The notes: generated by a model from the sequence alone, not told the origin. Positions 9,076 to 16,984 are shown, counted from the first letter of the stretch. The stretch: 36,240 bases of DNA from Bacteroidota bacterium (GCA_020048915.1 JAIFLU010000202.1:1-36240), one strand, 5' to 3'. Numbers and translations are program-made.

Positions 9076-9157
9076 TTTTTTAAAGTGGGAATTTTTGTAT
9101 GAAATTCCTTCAAAAGGCATTCTGTTAATATTGTAAATCACAACAAATCTTAAAATT

Positions 9158-9418
9158 ATGACAGATTTATCAACCTGTATTAATATTGGCAAGGATACAG
9201 AAACCAAGTTGAAGCAGGTAGGTATCGATTCCTATGAAAAGCTGGTTTCAATAGGTAGTGAAGGGGCATTTATACGGCTTCAAACGCTTGATCCCGGCGC
9301 ATGTTTGAGTTTGCTTTATGGATTAGATGGCGCTATTGATGGCACAAAGTGGAATAAACTTTCGCCGGAGCGAAAAATGGAATTGCAGCAGTTTTATAAA
9401 ATGGCAAAAAGGAAATAA
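9158..9418 (+). CDS. Stand-alone TfoX/Sxy C-terminal domain protein
   Basis: This 86-residue protein matches the C-terminal (helix-hairpin-helix-like) domain of TfoX/Sxy competence regulators. The start is INIGKDTETKLKQVGIDSYE, followed by IGSEGAFIRLQ, then DPGACLSLLYGLDGAIDGTKW. The N-terminal TfoX domain is absent. Single-domain versions are widespread and mostly of unknown function, so a role in competence should not be assumed. The family signature is clear over nearly the full length. It is followed directly by a decayed helical-repeat gene. Two other small helix-hairpin-helix proteins (11412 and 12155) lie nearby, so a shared DNA- or protein-binding role is possible but unproven. Confidence 0.85.
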   Translation: MTDLSTCINIGKDTETKLKQVGIDSYEKLVSIGSEGAFIRLQTLDPGACLSLLYGLDGAIDGTKWNKLSPERKMELQQFYKMAKRK

Positions 9419-9420
9419 TA

Positions 9421-9820
9421 ACCTCACAACTAGGTTAACAGCAGAGCAATGCATTCGGAATCCCGAGTTGCTTCATTCCGTTGCTGCTGGTTTTAAAAGT
9501 AAAGACAAAAAAGTACAATCGGATTGTATTGAAGTGTTCACAATCATTTCAGTAAATTATCCGGAATTAATAGTTCCGTTTGTTGATAAAGTTGCCCAAC
9601 CTATAGATAATAAGGAAATAAAAACAAGATGGGAGACGGTTCATACATTGGCATTTATTGCAGATAAAACGCCAGAGAGTATTTTTATATTTTAACTGAA
9701 TTGCAGAATCTGATTGAAAAAGATAAAAGAAATAATAAAGCTTGTTAAACCTTATTTGATGCCCAAAAGAAGACGGTTGCAAATGAGGCTAAAAAGATAT
9801 TGAAGCAGATTGGAAAATGA
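9421..9820 (+). pseudogene. Decayed HEAT-like helical-repeat protein gene
   Basis: The frame starting after the TfoX-like gene reads LTAEQCIRNPELLHSVAAGF and continues with helical-repeat-like sequence to ADKTPESIF. It then breaks near 9681-9686. One extra T in the T run would restore YILTELQNLIEKDK in the next frame, which stops at TAA 9746-9748. Farther on, at 9761-9820, the sequence AQKKTVANEAKKILKQIGK followed by TGA looks like the C-terminus of the same protein, with the middle repeats missing. No start codon exists in frame before the conserved part; an AGG at 9432-9434 sits where an ATG would fit. This appears to be a gene of unknown function with an internal deletion, a frameshift and a lost start. 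Confidence 0.65.
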
Positions 9821-9931
9821 CCCAAAATGCAATGAATATTCATTTATTTTATGTAAAAAAACTTAGCAATTTTTATCAAGGAACGATTAAAGATTAGCAA
9901 AACTTATCAAGAGCATTATAAGACCTTCACC

Positions 9932-9939
9932 TATTTTTG
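9932..9939 (+). promoter_or_regulatory. Bacteroidota-type -7 box for trmO
   Basis: TATTTTTG matches TAnnTTTG, 48 bp upstream of ATG 9988. Confidence 0.4.
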
Positions 9940-9987
9940 TTCCATTACCGGTAAGTATATTAATTTATTAACTTAAATGAATCAAAA

Positions 9988-10464
9988 ATGGAAAGTAATC
10001 TTCGAATAAAGCCCATAGGTAAGGTGAATGTGATAAACAATAACTTTATAATTCAAATTGAAAAAGAGTTCGTGCCGGCATTAACAAGTATTGATGGCTT
10101 TAGCCACCTTCAAATAGTCTGGTGGGGAAATCTTTACGATTCGGTAGCCTCCAGAGCACAACTAATCTCTGATAAACCTTATAAAAAGGGACCTGATAAA
10201 ATAGGTATTTTCGCTACACGTTCCCCGGTGCGCCCAAATCCAATTCTCATTACAACAATTACCGTTTCTCAAATCGATTATGAAAAGGGGATAATTCATA
10301 CCCCATACATTGATGCAGAACCCGGAACTCCTATCCTGGATATTAAACCTTACCATTTAAATGAACGGGTTAAAAATTGTAAGGTTCCGAAATGGTGCGA
10401 ACATTGGCCTCAATGGAATGAAGATTCAGCTACGTTTAACTGGCAAAACGAATTTAATTTTTAA
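9988..10464 (+). CDS. trmO: TsaA/TrmO-family tRNA N6-methyltransferase
   Basis: This 158-residue protein of the TsaA/TrmO (formerly YaeB) beta-barrel family resembles the enzymes that methylate N6 of threonylcarbamoyladenosine (t6A37) in some tRNAs using SAM. The sequence shows IKPIGKV at the N-terminus, the central FSHLQIVWW, the family signature ATRSPVRPNPI, and later YIDAEPGTPILDIKPY. It is at the short end of the family and lacks the C-terminal extension of proteobacterial TrmO. Archaeal and Bacteroidota short members are common, and their substrate is less certain. It has its own -7 box (9932-9939) and ends at a strong terminator. Family membership is firm; the exact substrate is inferred. 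Confidence 0.85.
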   Translation: MESNLRIKPIGKVNVINNNFIIQIEKEFVPALTSIDGFSHLQIVWWGNLYDSVASRAQLISDKPYKKGPDKIGIFATRSPVRPNPILITTITVSQIDYEKGIIHTPYIDAEPGTPILDIKPYHLNERVKNCKVPKWCEHWPQWNEDSATFNWQNEFNF

Positions 10465-10476
10465 TTAACTTGCATT

Positions 10477-10510
10477 CACCTTGCTGATTTATTAGCAAGG
10501 TGTTTTTTTT
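10477..10510 (+). terminator. Strong intrinsic terminator after trmO
   Basis: CACCTTGCT (10477-10485) pairs perfectly with AGCAAGGTG (10494-10502) around an 8-nt loop, followed by eight T (10503-10510). It ends only 8 bp before the start codon of the AraC-type regulator. Confidence 0.9.
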
Positions 10511-10518
10511 CTTTATAC

Positions 10519-11382
10519 ATGACAAACAAAGAGGTAATATTAAAATCGGTACTTTATATCGAGAATAACTTAAAAACAGAAATGGATGTTTTTAAAGTTT
10601 CCAGAGAGGTTTGTTATTCTCTTTATCATTTTATCCGACTTTTTCAAAGCATTACTGGTTTTTCACCTAAAAACTATATTCAGCAGCGAAGGCTTACCGA
10701 AGCTGTTCATGAATTGCGTAATACTGACAAAAAAATTGTGGATATTGCCTACGATTTTCAATTTGGCAGTCCCGAAGCTTTCTCCAGAGCATTTCGAAAA
10801 CAGTTCAACGTAAACCCTACCGATATCAGAAATGGTCATGCTTTAACATCGTTGCCTTTAGTTAGCCCAATTACGCCTGAATATATTTATCAATCAGATA
10901 AAGTTCGAAATGTTCTTCCTGAAATGGTTGAGCTTTCGGAAAAAATATTGGTAGGTATTTCTTTTTTTATAAGTGATGATACTGAAATAACAGACCTTTC
11001 AAAGGAATGGGGACGTTTTATAAATGAAGTTCCGACCATTAAAAATAAAATTGTTCCCGAACGGTTTTTTCAGGTGCAATATTGGTCTGAAAATCAGGAA
11101 CTGGGAGGTCTTTTCTTTTTTACTGGTATTGAGGTTACTCAAATAAATGATGTAAATCCCCTGTTTGTTATTAAAACCATACCTAAAGGAAAGTATTTAC
11201 GCTTTATCCATAAAGGCCTGGCTAATAAAGTAGGGTATACCTACAAATATATTTATAACCAATTTTTACCTGATACAGATTATAAGCTTACAAAGCCATT
11301 TAATTTTGAGTATTATGGGGAGAAATGTTTAGGCCCTTACAATGAACAATCCGAGAGCGAAATTTACATACCTGTTGAATAG
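10519..11382 (+). CDS. AraC-family regulator with GyrI-like effector-binding domain
   Basis: This 287-residue protein has an N-terminal AraC/XylS DNA-binding domain (about 8-105). Its two HTH units include VCYSLYHFIRLFQSITGFSP and VDIAYDFQFGSPEAFSRAFR. A C-terminal GyrI/Rob-like small-molecule-binding domain (about 125-287) includes FFFTGIEV and IPKGKYLRFIHKG. This order (HTH first, sensor second) is that of Rob/SoxS-like multidrug or redox regulators with a fused sensor; the ligand is unknown. ATG at 10519 is required because the first HTH helix begins within 10 residues. That puts the start 8 bp after the trmO terminator U tract, leaving no room for a separate promoter. Expression must come from read-through or from a promoter inside trmO. 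It is followed 29 bp later by the DUF4332 gene. Confidence 0.85.
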   Translation: MTNKEVILKSVLYIENNLKTEMDVFKVSREVCYSLYHFIRLFQSITGFSPKNYIQQRRLTEAVHELRNTDKKIVDIAYDFQFGSPEAFSRAFRKQFNVNPTDIRNGHALTSLPLVSPITPEYIYQSDKVRNVLPEMVELSEKILVGISFFISDDTEITDLSKEWGRFINEVPTIKNKIVPERFFQVQYWSENQELGGLFFFTGIEVTQINDVNPLFVIKTIPKGKYLRFIHKGLANKVGYTYKYIYNQFLPDTDYKLTKPFNFEYYGEKCLGPYNEQSESEIYIPVE

Positions 11383-11411
11383 CGTTTAAGTCAATATTAA
11401 AATTATACACT

Positions 11412-12086
11412 ATGGCATATTACATCGACTTAAGCTCAATTAGCATAGACGAATATAAAGCAAAACTGAATGTAGCTGATATGCTCCCAAGCCGTATGGG
11501 TTTAAAAGAGAAGCTCGACGAACGATTCGGCTATTTTAAAAGTATGGGTATCAAAAATGTTTTGGAGCTGCAGAAAACGCTTAAGAAAAAGGAGAAATTA
11601 GCTGAATTGTCACAAATAAATTGTTTTTCGGACGATTATCTGCCCATACTGCTCAGAGAAATAAACAGTATCCACCCAAAACCAGTTAAGGTTGATGAGT
11701 TTATTGGAATTTCAACTGAAACGGTGTCCAGACTTCATGAGCTGGGAATTAAAGATACTGTTGGTTTATATGAGTTTGTAAAAACGAATAAGGGCCGAGG
11801 GGATTTAGGTAATAAAACCGGCATCGACGATACGGTTATTTTAGAATTAACCAGTTTAACCGATTTGTCCCGCATAAAATGGGTTGGGGCAATGTTTGCA
11901 AAAATGTTGTACACAATAGGTATCGATACGGTTGAGAAAGCATCAAAAGCAGACTATACCGAGTTGCACAAAAAAATAAATCATCTTAATAAAGATAAAG
12001 CATTCTTTAAGGGAAATATTGGACTAAATGACATGAAATTATTTGTAAATGCGGCTAAAGAGGTGCCTTTGGACATTGAATACTAA
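11412..12086 (+). CDS. DUF4332 / helix-hairpin-helix protein
   Basis: This 224-residue cytoplasmic protein has the look of DUF4332, a family built of paired helix-hairpin-helix-like units. Helical segments with the pattern L-x-x-x-GI-x-x (SMGIKNVLELQ, ELGIKDTVGLYE, TIGIDTVEKASK) recur at three places. No enzymatic motif is visible. HhH folds often bind DNA without sequence preference, but for DUF4332 the function is unknown. The gene follows the AraC-type regulator by 29 bp, so it may be its co-transcribed partner. The Cdd1-type gene follows after 68 bp. The family call rests on pattern recognition, not on a database search. Confidence 0.7.
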   Translation: MAYYIDLSSISIDEYKAKLNVADMLPSRMGLKEKLDERFGYFKSMGIKNVLELQKTLKKKEKLAELSQINCFSDDYLPILLREINSIHPKPVKVDEFIGISTETVSRLHELGIKDTVGLYEFVKTNKGRGDLGNKTGIDDTVILELTSLTDLSRIKWVGAMFAKMLYTIGIDTVEKASKADYTELHKKINHLNKDKAFFKGNIGLNDMKLFVNAAKEVPLDIEY

Positions 12087-12154
12087 ATGAGATTGTTATT
12101 TACCATGAGGAGAAATATCCTTAAGCAAAGATGAAATAGAAATTTGAAAAGACA

Positions 12155-12430
12155 ATGAATAAAGAACAGGCCATTAAAGGGCTAAAAGTCATTCCGGGGA
12201 TAGGGAAATCTATTGCTGCTGATTTATGGAATATTGGAATTACTGCTGTTTCCGACTTAAAAGGAAAAGATCCTGAAGTATTATTTCACCTCTCGAATAA
12301 ATATGCCGGTGTAGTTCAGGACAGATGTCTTTTATATGTTTTTCGATGTGCGGTGTATTTTGCCGAAACTCCCGAAGCATTGCAAGAAATTGATAAATTG
12401 AAGTGGTGGAACTGGAAGGATAAAAAATAA
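12155..12430 (+). CDS. Cdd1/pathogenicity-locus family helix-hairpin-helix protein
   Basis: This 91-residue protein opens with a helix-hairpin-helix (KVIPGIGKSIAADLWNIGI, about 11-29), then AVSDLKGKDPEVLF. A characteristic C-terminal block follows, with DRCLLYVFRCAVYFAE and the closing KLKWWNWKD. This combination is that of the Cdd1/pathogenicity-locus family. The family name comes from a clostridial locus and does not imply virulence. The biochemical role is unknown; the HhH suggests nucleic-acid contact. It is the last plus-strand gene of this block and converges on the iron/CDF operon 34 bp away. Confidence 0.8.
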   Translation: MNKEQAIKGLKVIPGIGKSIAADLWNIGITAVSDLKGKDPEVLFHLSNKYAGVVQDRCLLYVFRCAVYFAETPEALQEIDKLKWWNWKDKK

Positions 12431-12464
12431 TTTTGTCTATCGCAGTCGCAAAAGCACCCCATCT

Positions 12465-13103
12465 TCAATCTGCAGTGCAATGCTTGCCGCAGGCACATTC
12501 TTTGCCTTTGGCAATTTCAAAGGCTTCTTTGCCTTCGGAAACCGAAAAGTAAATTAGACCGGCTGCTCCAATAGCGTCGGCGTAGGCAAAGCCGGTAAGC
12601 TCATATATGAGGCTGGATGCCAACAATACCAGCGACATGTAAATACAAATTTTGGTACAATTGCTATCGGCAATAATAGGTTGGGAATTGAGCTGTTTGC
12701 CTACTTTGTTCTTTGCTTTTAATAACCAAAGCATAACCGCAATTGAAATGATAGATATAACTACTCCCCACCACGTAGCTTCGGGTTTGTGATGATTGAT
12801 CAGGTTGACCACAATTCCTGCAAATAGTCCGACCGATAATAGATAAAAAGCTGTACCGGTTATTTTGAGGGCTTTTATCTCGAAGGGACTTTTAGGGCTA
12901 TCGGGATTTTGACGGATACGAGTTACCATAACGGCAATTCCAATACCCGACATTACTTCAATAAAACTGTCGGCACCAAAACCAAATAAGGTCAGGGTTT
13001 CATCCTGGTAACCTAATGCCATAGCTACAAAACCCTCAATAATGTTATAAAGAATTGTAAAAATGGCGAGCCATAATGCAACACGATACTGCTTACTTTC
13101 CAT
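12465..13103 (-). CDS. CDF-like cation transporter with Cys-rich tail
   Basis: This 212-residue integral membrane protein has about six transmembrane helices. The segment GYQDETLTLFGFGADSFIEVMSG in helix 2 has the acidic residues of cation-diffusion-facilitator-like transporters; no soluble CDF C-terminal domain follows. The tail ends in GKECACGKHC, a probable metal-binding cysteine cluster. ATG 13103 is chosen. The frame extends to 13160, but that would overlap the upstream small gene by 68 bp, whereas 13103 overlaps it by 11 bp, typical of coupled genes. It is the last gene of the porin-FeoAB-peptide series, so Fe2+ or another divalent metal is the likely substrate. Direction of transport cannot be inferred. 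Confidence 0.75.
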   Translation of the reverse strand: MESKQYRVALWLAIFTILYNIIEGFVAMALGYQDETLTLFGFGADSFIEVMSGIGIAVMVTRIRQNPDSPKSPFEIKALKITGTAFYLLSVGLFAGIVVNLINHHKPEATWWGVVISIISIAVMLWLLKAKNKVGKQLNSQPIIADSNCTKICIYMSLVLLASSLIYELTGFAYADAIGAAGLIYFSVSEGKEAFEIAKGKECACGKHCTAD

Positions 13104-13308
13104 GCTTTGCGAATATAAATTTTTGAGATTGAAAAGATCCTGAGTGTATGGCTTTGGCATGTTTAACTGCCGGAAGTTCTTTAAAACTGCACCCAGAGCA
13201 ACCGCCGCAATGTGAAGCTTTTTTTGCGGTCAGGCTTTTAACGATTGAATATATCGTATATCCGGTTGCCACAAAAACGATGGTTAATGCTATAATATTC
13301 TGAATCAT
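13093..13308 (-). CDS. FeoB-associated Cys-rich membrane peptide
   Basis: This 71-residue protein has one N-terminal transmembrane helix (about 3-25) and then CGGCSGCSFKEL. It is the typical FeoB-associated Cys-rich membrane protein that lies behind feoB in many Bacteroidota. The cysteines (CxxCxxC) probably bind metal or sense redox state at the inner membrane face; this is inferred from the family context. It starts 16 bp after the feoB stop codon and overlaps the CDF-like gene by 11 bp. The part after about residue 50 is longer than usual and may be poorly conserved. Confidence 0.8.
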   Translation of the reverse strand: MIQNIIALTIVFVATGYTIYSIVKSLTAKKASHCGGCSGCSFKELPAVKHAKAIHSGSFQSQKFIFAKHGK

Positions 13309-13324
13309 ATTTTTCTTGTTATAG

Positions 13325-14377
13325 TTATATTAACAAACTTCCGACCTGATATGTTAAAAAAGCAACAATCCAAGCTATAGCAGTTGTATAAATCATTGTA
13401 AAAGTAGCCCATTTCCAGTTCGATTCTTTTTTTATGGCGGCAATTACTGCTACGCATGGGAAATAGATTAATATAAAAAGCATAAAGCCAAAGGCAACCA
13501 GCGGTGTAAAAACTTTTTGCCCTTTCAATTCGCCGCTTGTGTGCTCCTGCTGTTGGAGTTTTTCAATTAAACTGCCCGAATTTTCATCGGCTTCCAAATC
13601 GGCATGATAGAGAATTCCCATGGAACCTACTACTATTTCTTTAGCAGCCAAACCGGTAATAATACTGATACCTATTTTCCAGTCGAATCCTAAAGGTTGT
13701 ATGGTAGGTTCAACAAATTTGCCTAACCTGCCAATATATGATTTTTCCTGATGTTCCGAAGCTTTCATAAGTTCCAGTTCAGAGACCTTCGATTGCTTTA
13801 TGGTATCGTGCAGCGAAGTGGTTGAGTTAATTACCCCAATTTGCTTCTCATAATCAATGGAATAGTTAACATTTCGGGGATAATAACTCAGTCCCCAAAT
13901 TATTATGGAAGCCAGAAGTATAAAGCTTCCCATTTTTTGCAGGTATTGTGAACCCTTGTGCCACATGTGTAAGGACGTATTTTTCAGGGTTGGAATGCGA
14001 TAGGGAGGTAATTCCATCACAAAAGGTACATCTTGTTTCGAAAAAACTGTTTTCTTAAGAAACAAGGCCACCAAAATGGCGATTACAATACCAATAATAT
14101 AAATTGCAAATAGCACCAATCCTTGATTTTTAGGAAAGAATGCAGAGATAATAAGCACATAAACCGGCAACCGGGCACTACACGACATAAAAGGGGCAAT
14201 AAGCATAGTCATAATTCGGTCTTTGCGATTTTCGAGTGTCCGGGTAGCCATAATTGCCGGAACGTTGCACCCAAAACCCATAAGCAGCGGAATAAACGAT
14301 TTGCCATGTAATCCTATTTTATGCATCAGCCGGTCCATTATAAAGGAAACACGGGCCATGTAGCCAGTATCTTCCAT
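13325..14377 (-). CDS. feoB: FeoB permease, 3' part of interrupted feoAB
   Basis: This is the membrane half of the ferrous iron transporter FeoB (350 residues from the first in-frame ATG). It starts with MEDTGYMARVSFIMDRL and contains GFGCNVPAIMATRTLENRKDR and SCSARLPVYV, the conserved second Gate region. A last block (GLAAKEIVVGSMGILY) is followed by terminal helices. The frame is open upstream of the ATG through VIFLPNILILFFFISL, which is genuine FeoB sequence. The ATG is therefore not a true start but the first one after a lesion near 14425. The 5' part lies at 14401-15783. Unless frameshifting occurs, the product would lack the G domain and the first membrane helices. Confidence 0.9.
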   Translation of the reverse strand: MEDTGYMARVSFIMDRLMHKIGLHGKSFIPLLMGFGCNVPAIMATRTLENRKDRIMTMLIAPFMSCSARLPVYVLIISAFFPKNQGLVLFAIYIIGIVIAILVALFLKKTVFSKQDVPFVMELPPYRIPTLKNTSLHMWHKGSQYLQKMGSFILLASIIIWGLSYYPRNVNYSIDYEKQIGVINSTTSLHDTIKQSKVSELELMKASEHQEKSYIGRLGKFVEPTIQPLGFDWKIGISIITGLAAKEIVVGSMGILYHADLEADENSGSLIEKLQQQEHTSGELKGQKVFTPLVAFGFMLFILIYFPCVAVIAAIKKESNWKWATFTMIYTTAIAWIVAFLTYQVGSLLI

Positions 14378-14400
14378 GAGCGATATGAAAAAGAACAGGA

Positions 14401-15783
14401 TTAATATATTGGGGAGAAAGATGACCCAACAATTAAATCGCGCAACGAGCCATCGGGCATTGAATTACTGATAAAATTGCCTAACAGGCCAACACCGGCA
14501 TCAATCCAGTTCATAGGGAAGCTGCCAATGGTAAAGGTAGTTTGAAACATGAGCCACATAAAAAAGATAAAAATGGGGAAGCCCCAGATTTTGTGTGTTA
14601 AGAAATGGTCAATATTTCTGTTCTTCGTATCTTTTTTAAGGGTTTGTTCGGTGTATGTTTCTCGCAAAGCCCCGGCAATAAATCCATATTTTGCATCGGT
14701 AATAATGGTTTCGGATTTTTCGCCGTATTCTTTCTCCAGTTTGCGTATTTCAGTTTGGCTTCTTTGAGAAATAGCCTCAAAATTGACGCATCCCCTGAGG
14801 AGTTTGAGGGTGGTTTTGTCGTTCTCCAGCAATTTTATGGCCAGGTAGCGGGTAGAAAAGCGATTGGCAATATCGATGTTTTTTCGAATTTCTTTTTGTA
14901 TCAGCCCTATCGAATCTTCAATAGCGTTTCCGTAATTTATATGGATATGCCTGACAGTAGGGTCTTTGTCTTCGTATACTTCTATTGTTTTATGAATCAG
15001 TTCAGTTAAGCCTTTACCTCTTACTGCGATTGTAGGTACCACAGGAATACCCATCATTTTTCCCAATTCGGTGTAATTGAGTTTTTTTCCCTGTTGTTCT
15101 AATTCGTCGAACATATTTAAAGCAATAACTACTTTAATGTTCATATCGATAAGCTGGGTAGTAAGAAACAGATTTCGTTCGAGGTTCGAGGCATCGATTA
15201 CATTGATCACCACATCGGGCATATTTTCTGAAATGTGGGTGCGCACAAACAATTCTTCGGGAGTATATTCGGTGATAGAATAAGTACCTGGCAAATCCAC
15301 AATTTTAAGTGTGTAATCGTTTTGCTTTATCGTTGCTTCTTTGGCATCAACGGTTACGCCACCATAATTTCCAACCTTTTCGTGCGATCCCGAGGCATAA
15401 TTAAATAAGGTAGTTTTACCGCAATTTGGATTTCCAACCAGGGCAATATTAATGAGGTTTCCTTTTTCGCCAACAGTAGTTTTTAACCGATCTTCCGTTA
15501 GTGTGCCTTCAAAAACAGGATGTTCGGCTTTATGGGTTTCGTTTACCGAAATAACCTCTATCAGGGCGGCTTCGCTCCGCCTTAACGATACATTGTACCC
15601 CATTATCTTATATTCAACGGGATCCTGTAATGGGGCATTTTTGATTACCCTGACAATTTTGCCCTTCACAAAACCCATTTCGGTAATTCTTTTGCGAAAA
15701 GCGCCGTATCCAAATACTTTCAGGATGATTCCTGTTTCGCCGTTCTGTAAATCGGATAGATGCAGGTTTTTAGTGTTTTCCAT
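14401..15783 (-). CDS. feoAB: FeoA-FeoB fusion, 5' part of interrupted gene
   Basis: The first 80 or so residues are a FeoA SH3-like domain (LSDLQNGETGIILKVFGYG, then RRSEAALIEV). A FeoB G domain follows with GNPNCGKTTLFN (G1), VDLPGTYS (G3) and LNMFDE (G4). Next come the GDI-like helical region and the first membrane helices (FPIFIFFMWLMFQTTF). FeoA fused to FeoB is common in Bacteroidota. The frame ends in an unnatural SSFSPIY at 14401. The correct continuation (VIFLPNILIL) is present in another frame from 14425. Comparison with the family layout (DLIV-DGVxxGVGGVI-FLPN) suggests that about ten residues between DLIV and VIFLPN were lost, with a length not divisible by three. It starts 10 bp after the porin stop codon, so they are one operon. 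Confidence 0.92.
   Translation of the reverse strand: MENTKNLHLSDLQNGETGIILKVFGYGAFRKRITEMGFVKGKIVRVIKNAPLQDPVEYKIMGYNVSLRRSEAALIEVISVNETHKAEHPVFEGTLTEDRLKTTVGEKGNLINIALVGNPNCGKTTLFNYASGSHEKVGNYGGVTVDAKEATIKQNDYTLKIVDLPGTYSITEYTPEELFVRTHISENMPDVVINVIDASNLERNLFLTTQLIDMNIKVVIALNMFDELEQQGKKLNYTELGKMMGIPVVPTIAVRGKGLTELIHKTIEVYEDKDPTVRHIHINYGNAIEDSIGLIQKEIRKNIDIANRFSTRYLAIKLLENDKTTLKLLRGCVNFEAISQRSQTEIRKLEKEYGEKSETIITDAKYGFIAGALRETYTEQTLKKDTKNRNIDHFLTHKIWGFPIFIFFMWLMFQTTFTIGSFPMNWIDAGVGLLGNFISNSMPDGSLRDLIVGSSFSPIY
14422..14430 (-). other. Frameshifting deletion junction in feoAB
   Basis: At this point the minus strand reads GTT-GGG-TCA in the upstream frame, while GTC-ATC-TTT (VIF) begins the downstream frame. 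The conserved glycine-rich stretch that normally joins the two is absent. The junction is the site of a short deletion, estimated at 20-30 bp from the usual family spacing; the exact size cannot be read without a homologue. Confidence 0.7.
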
Positions 15784-15793
15784 TTAAATGTTA

Positions 15794-16954
15794 TTAAAAG
15801 CTGATACCAAGTCTTAAATTTCCAGCCAGGCAATTACTAACCTTATGGCACGCTCCTGCAGGGTTTACGATGTATTGGAAATCGGGTTGAAAAAAGATAT
15901 TCTTTGTTAATTGGCGCTGATAGGTGAGCTCAATAGCGGTTTCACTTTTGATTCCACCGGAAAAATTTTCGTAAGCTATGGCTAAACCTAAAACGTCTTG
16001 CCCTTGTTTGCTGAATATACCGGAATAATTCATTCCCAAACCAAGGTAATAGTTATTGGCGCTGGCACGAGCAGGGCTATACCCCAATTGTGTAAAAATA
16101 CCGATGCTCTTATGATTAAGTTCCCAAACTTTTTGATCGGCATATGCATAGAATCCGAATATATCGTGGTGAAGTGAATCTGGGACTTTTTTATCCAGGC
16201 ATTCTTCCACCAGGTGACTGTGCGAATACCCCCCAATTTTGTATATTCCTGGCAGCTCACTTAAATTAATGTTATATTGAAATTCGGAAATTGCCAGGAG
16301 TCCATCGCCCGAAATAAATTGCCATTTAATGTTATAAGGATTATAATCAAAAACAGTAGGACTTCCATCGTATACGGCACTTAGCCACGATGTTTTATCG
16401 GAGATATTCCATTTAGCGGTTAACCCCAAAGCTGTAAGCGGGAAAATTGGAGCAGTAATATTATTCGAAATAACTGGTAGTATACCAAACGAGCTATTCA
16501 AAAATAGGGCCCCATGCTCTGAGTTGGCAAATTCTACATTTAGATCCTGCAAACCAGCGGTTAGTTCGACATTGCCAATTACTTGTTTTATCCAAATTTC
16601 CTGGAGATAGGTGTGGTTTCCTGCATCAATATTCGAAACAACCTGCATATCGCCAAGTATTTCAGACGAAGGGGAAGCACCGTGTGTGTTTGCTGCATTA
16701 ACGTGAAATTGTCCACCTTTCCATAAACCGGCTTTTTCGGTATCAAAGTTTAGGTGAAAATTGGCTAATCCCAGGTAGCAGGATCCGGTTTTTATTCCTC
16801 CCCAAAGGTTATTAATATTATCGCCGATGTAAGATGCCTCAAACGAAAAAGCATCTGTTTCCCGAATGGAGCTCTCCTGTGCTATCAAATGCAAAGGCAA
16901 AAAAATAAAACTGCAAAAAAGTATTAATCTGGAATAGGTATAGAGTTTTTTCAT
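15794..16954 (-). CDS. OprB-like carbohydrate-type outer-membrane porin
   Basis: This 386-residue protein has a signal peptide (KKLYTYSRLILFCSFIFLPL, cleaved near LIAQES). It then has beta-barrel sequence with alternating pattern, ending in LRLGISF with the terminal phenylalanine typical of outer-membrane proteins. Blocks such as WGGIKTGSCYLG, TAGLQDLNVEF and AIELTYQRQL are those of the OprB/carbohydrate-selective porin family. Here it heads the feoAB operon (10-bp gap), so a role in passing iron or an iron complex through the outer membrane is a reasonable inference. Sugar transport is not supported by context. The promoter at 16977-16984 has a TAnnTTTG box. Confidence 0.82.
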   Translation of the reverse strand: MKKLYTYSRLILFCSFIFLPLHLIAQESSIRETDAFSFEASYIGDNINNLWGGIKTGSCYLGLANFHLNFDTEKAGLWKGGQFHVNAANTHGASPSSEILGDMQVVSNIDAGNHTYLQEIWIKQVIGNVELTAGLQDLNVEFANSEHGALFLNSSFGILPVISNNITAPIFPLTALGLTAKWNISDKTSWLSAVYDGSPTVFDYNPYNIKWQFISGDGLLAISEFQYNINLSELPGIYKIGGYSHSHLVEECLDKKVPDSLHHDIFGFYAYADQKVWELNHKSIGIFTQLGYSPARASANNYYLGLGMNYSGIFSKQGQDVLGLAIAYENFSGGIKSETAIELTYQRQLTKNIFFQPDFQYIVNPAGACHKVSNCLAGNLRLGISF

Positions 16955-16976
16955 TATTTGAATTTTTTTGACATTT

Positions 16977-16984
16977 CAAAAGTA
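16977..16984 (-). promoter_or_regulatory. Bacteroidota-type -7 box of the porin-feoAB operon
   Basis: TACTTTTG on the minus strand lies 23 bp before the porin start. Upstream is ATTTTAAGG (plus-strand CCTTAAAAT at 16990-16998), the same pair of elements seen before the flavoprotein-rhodanese gene (6941-6960). No classical Fur box was recognised. Confidence 0.5.
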
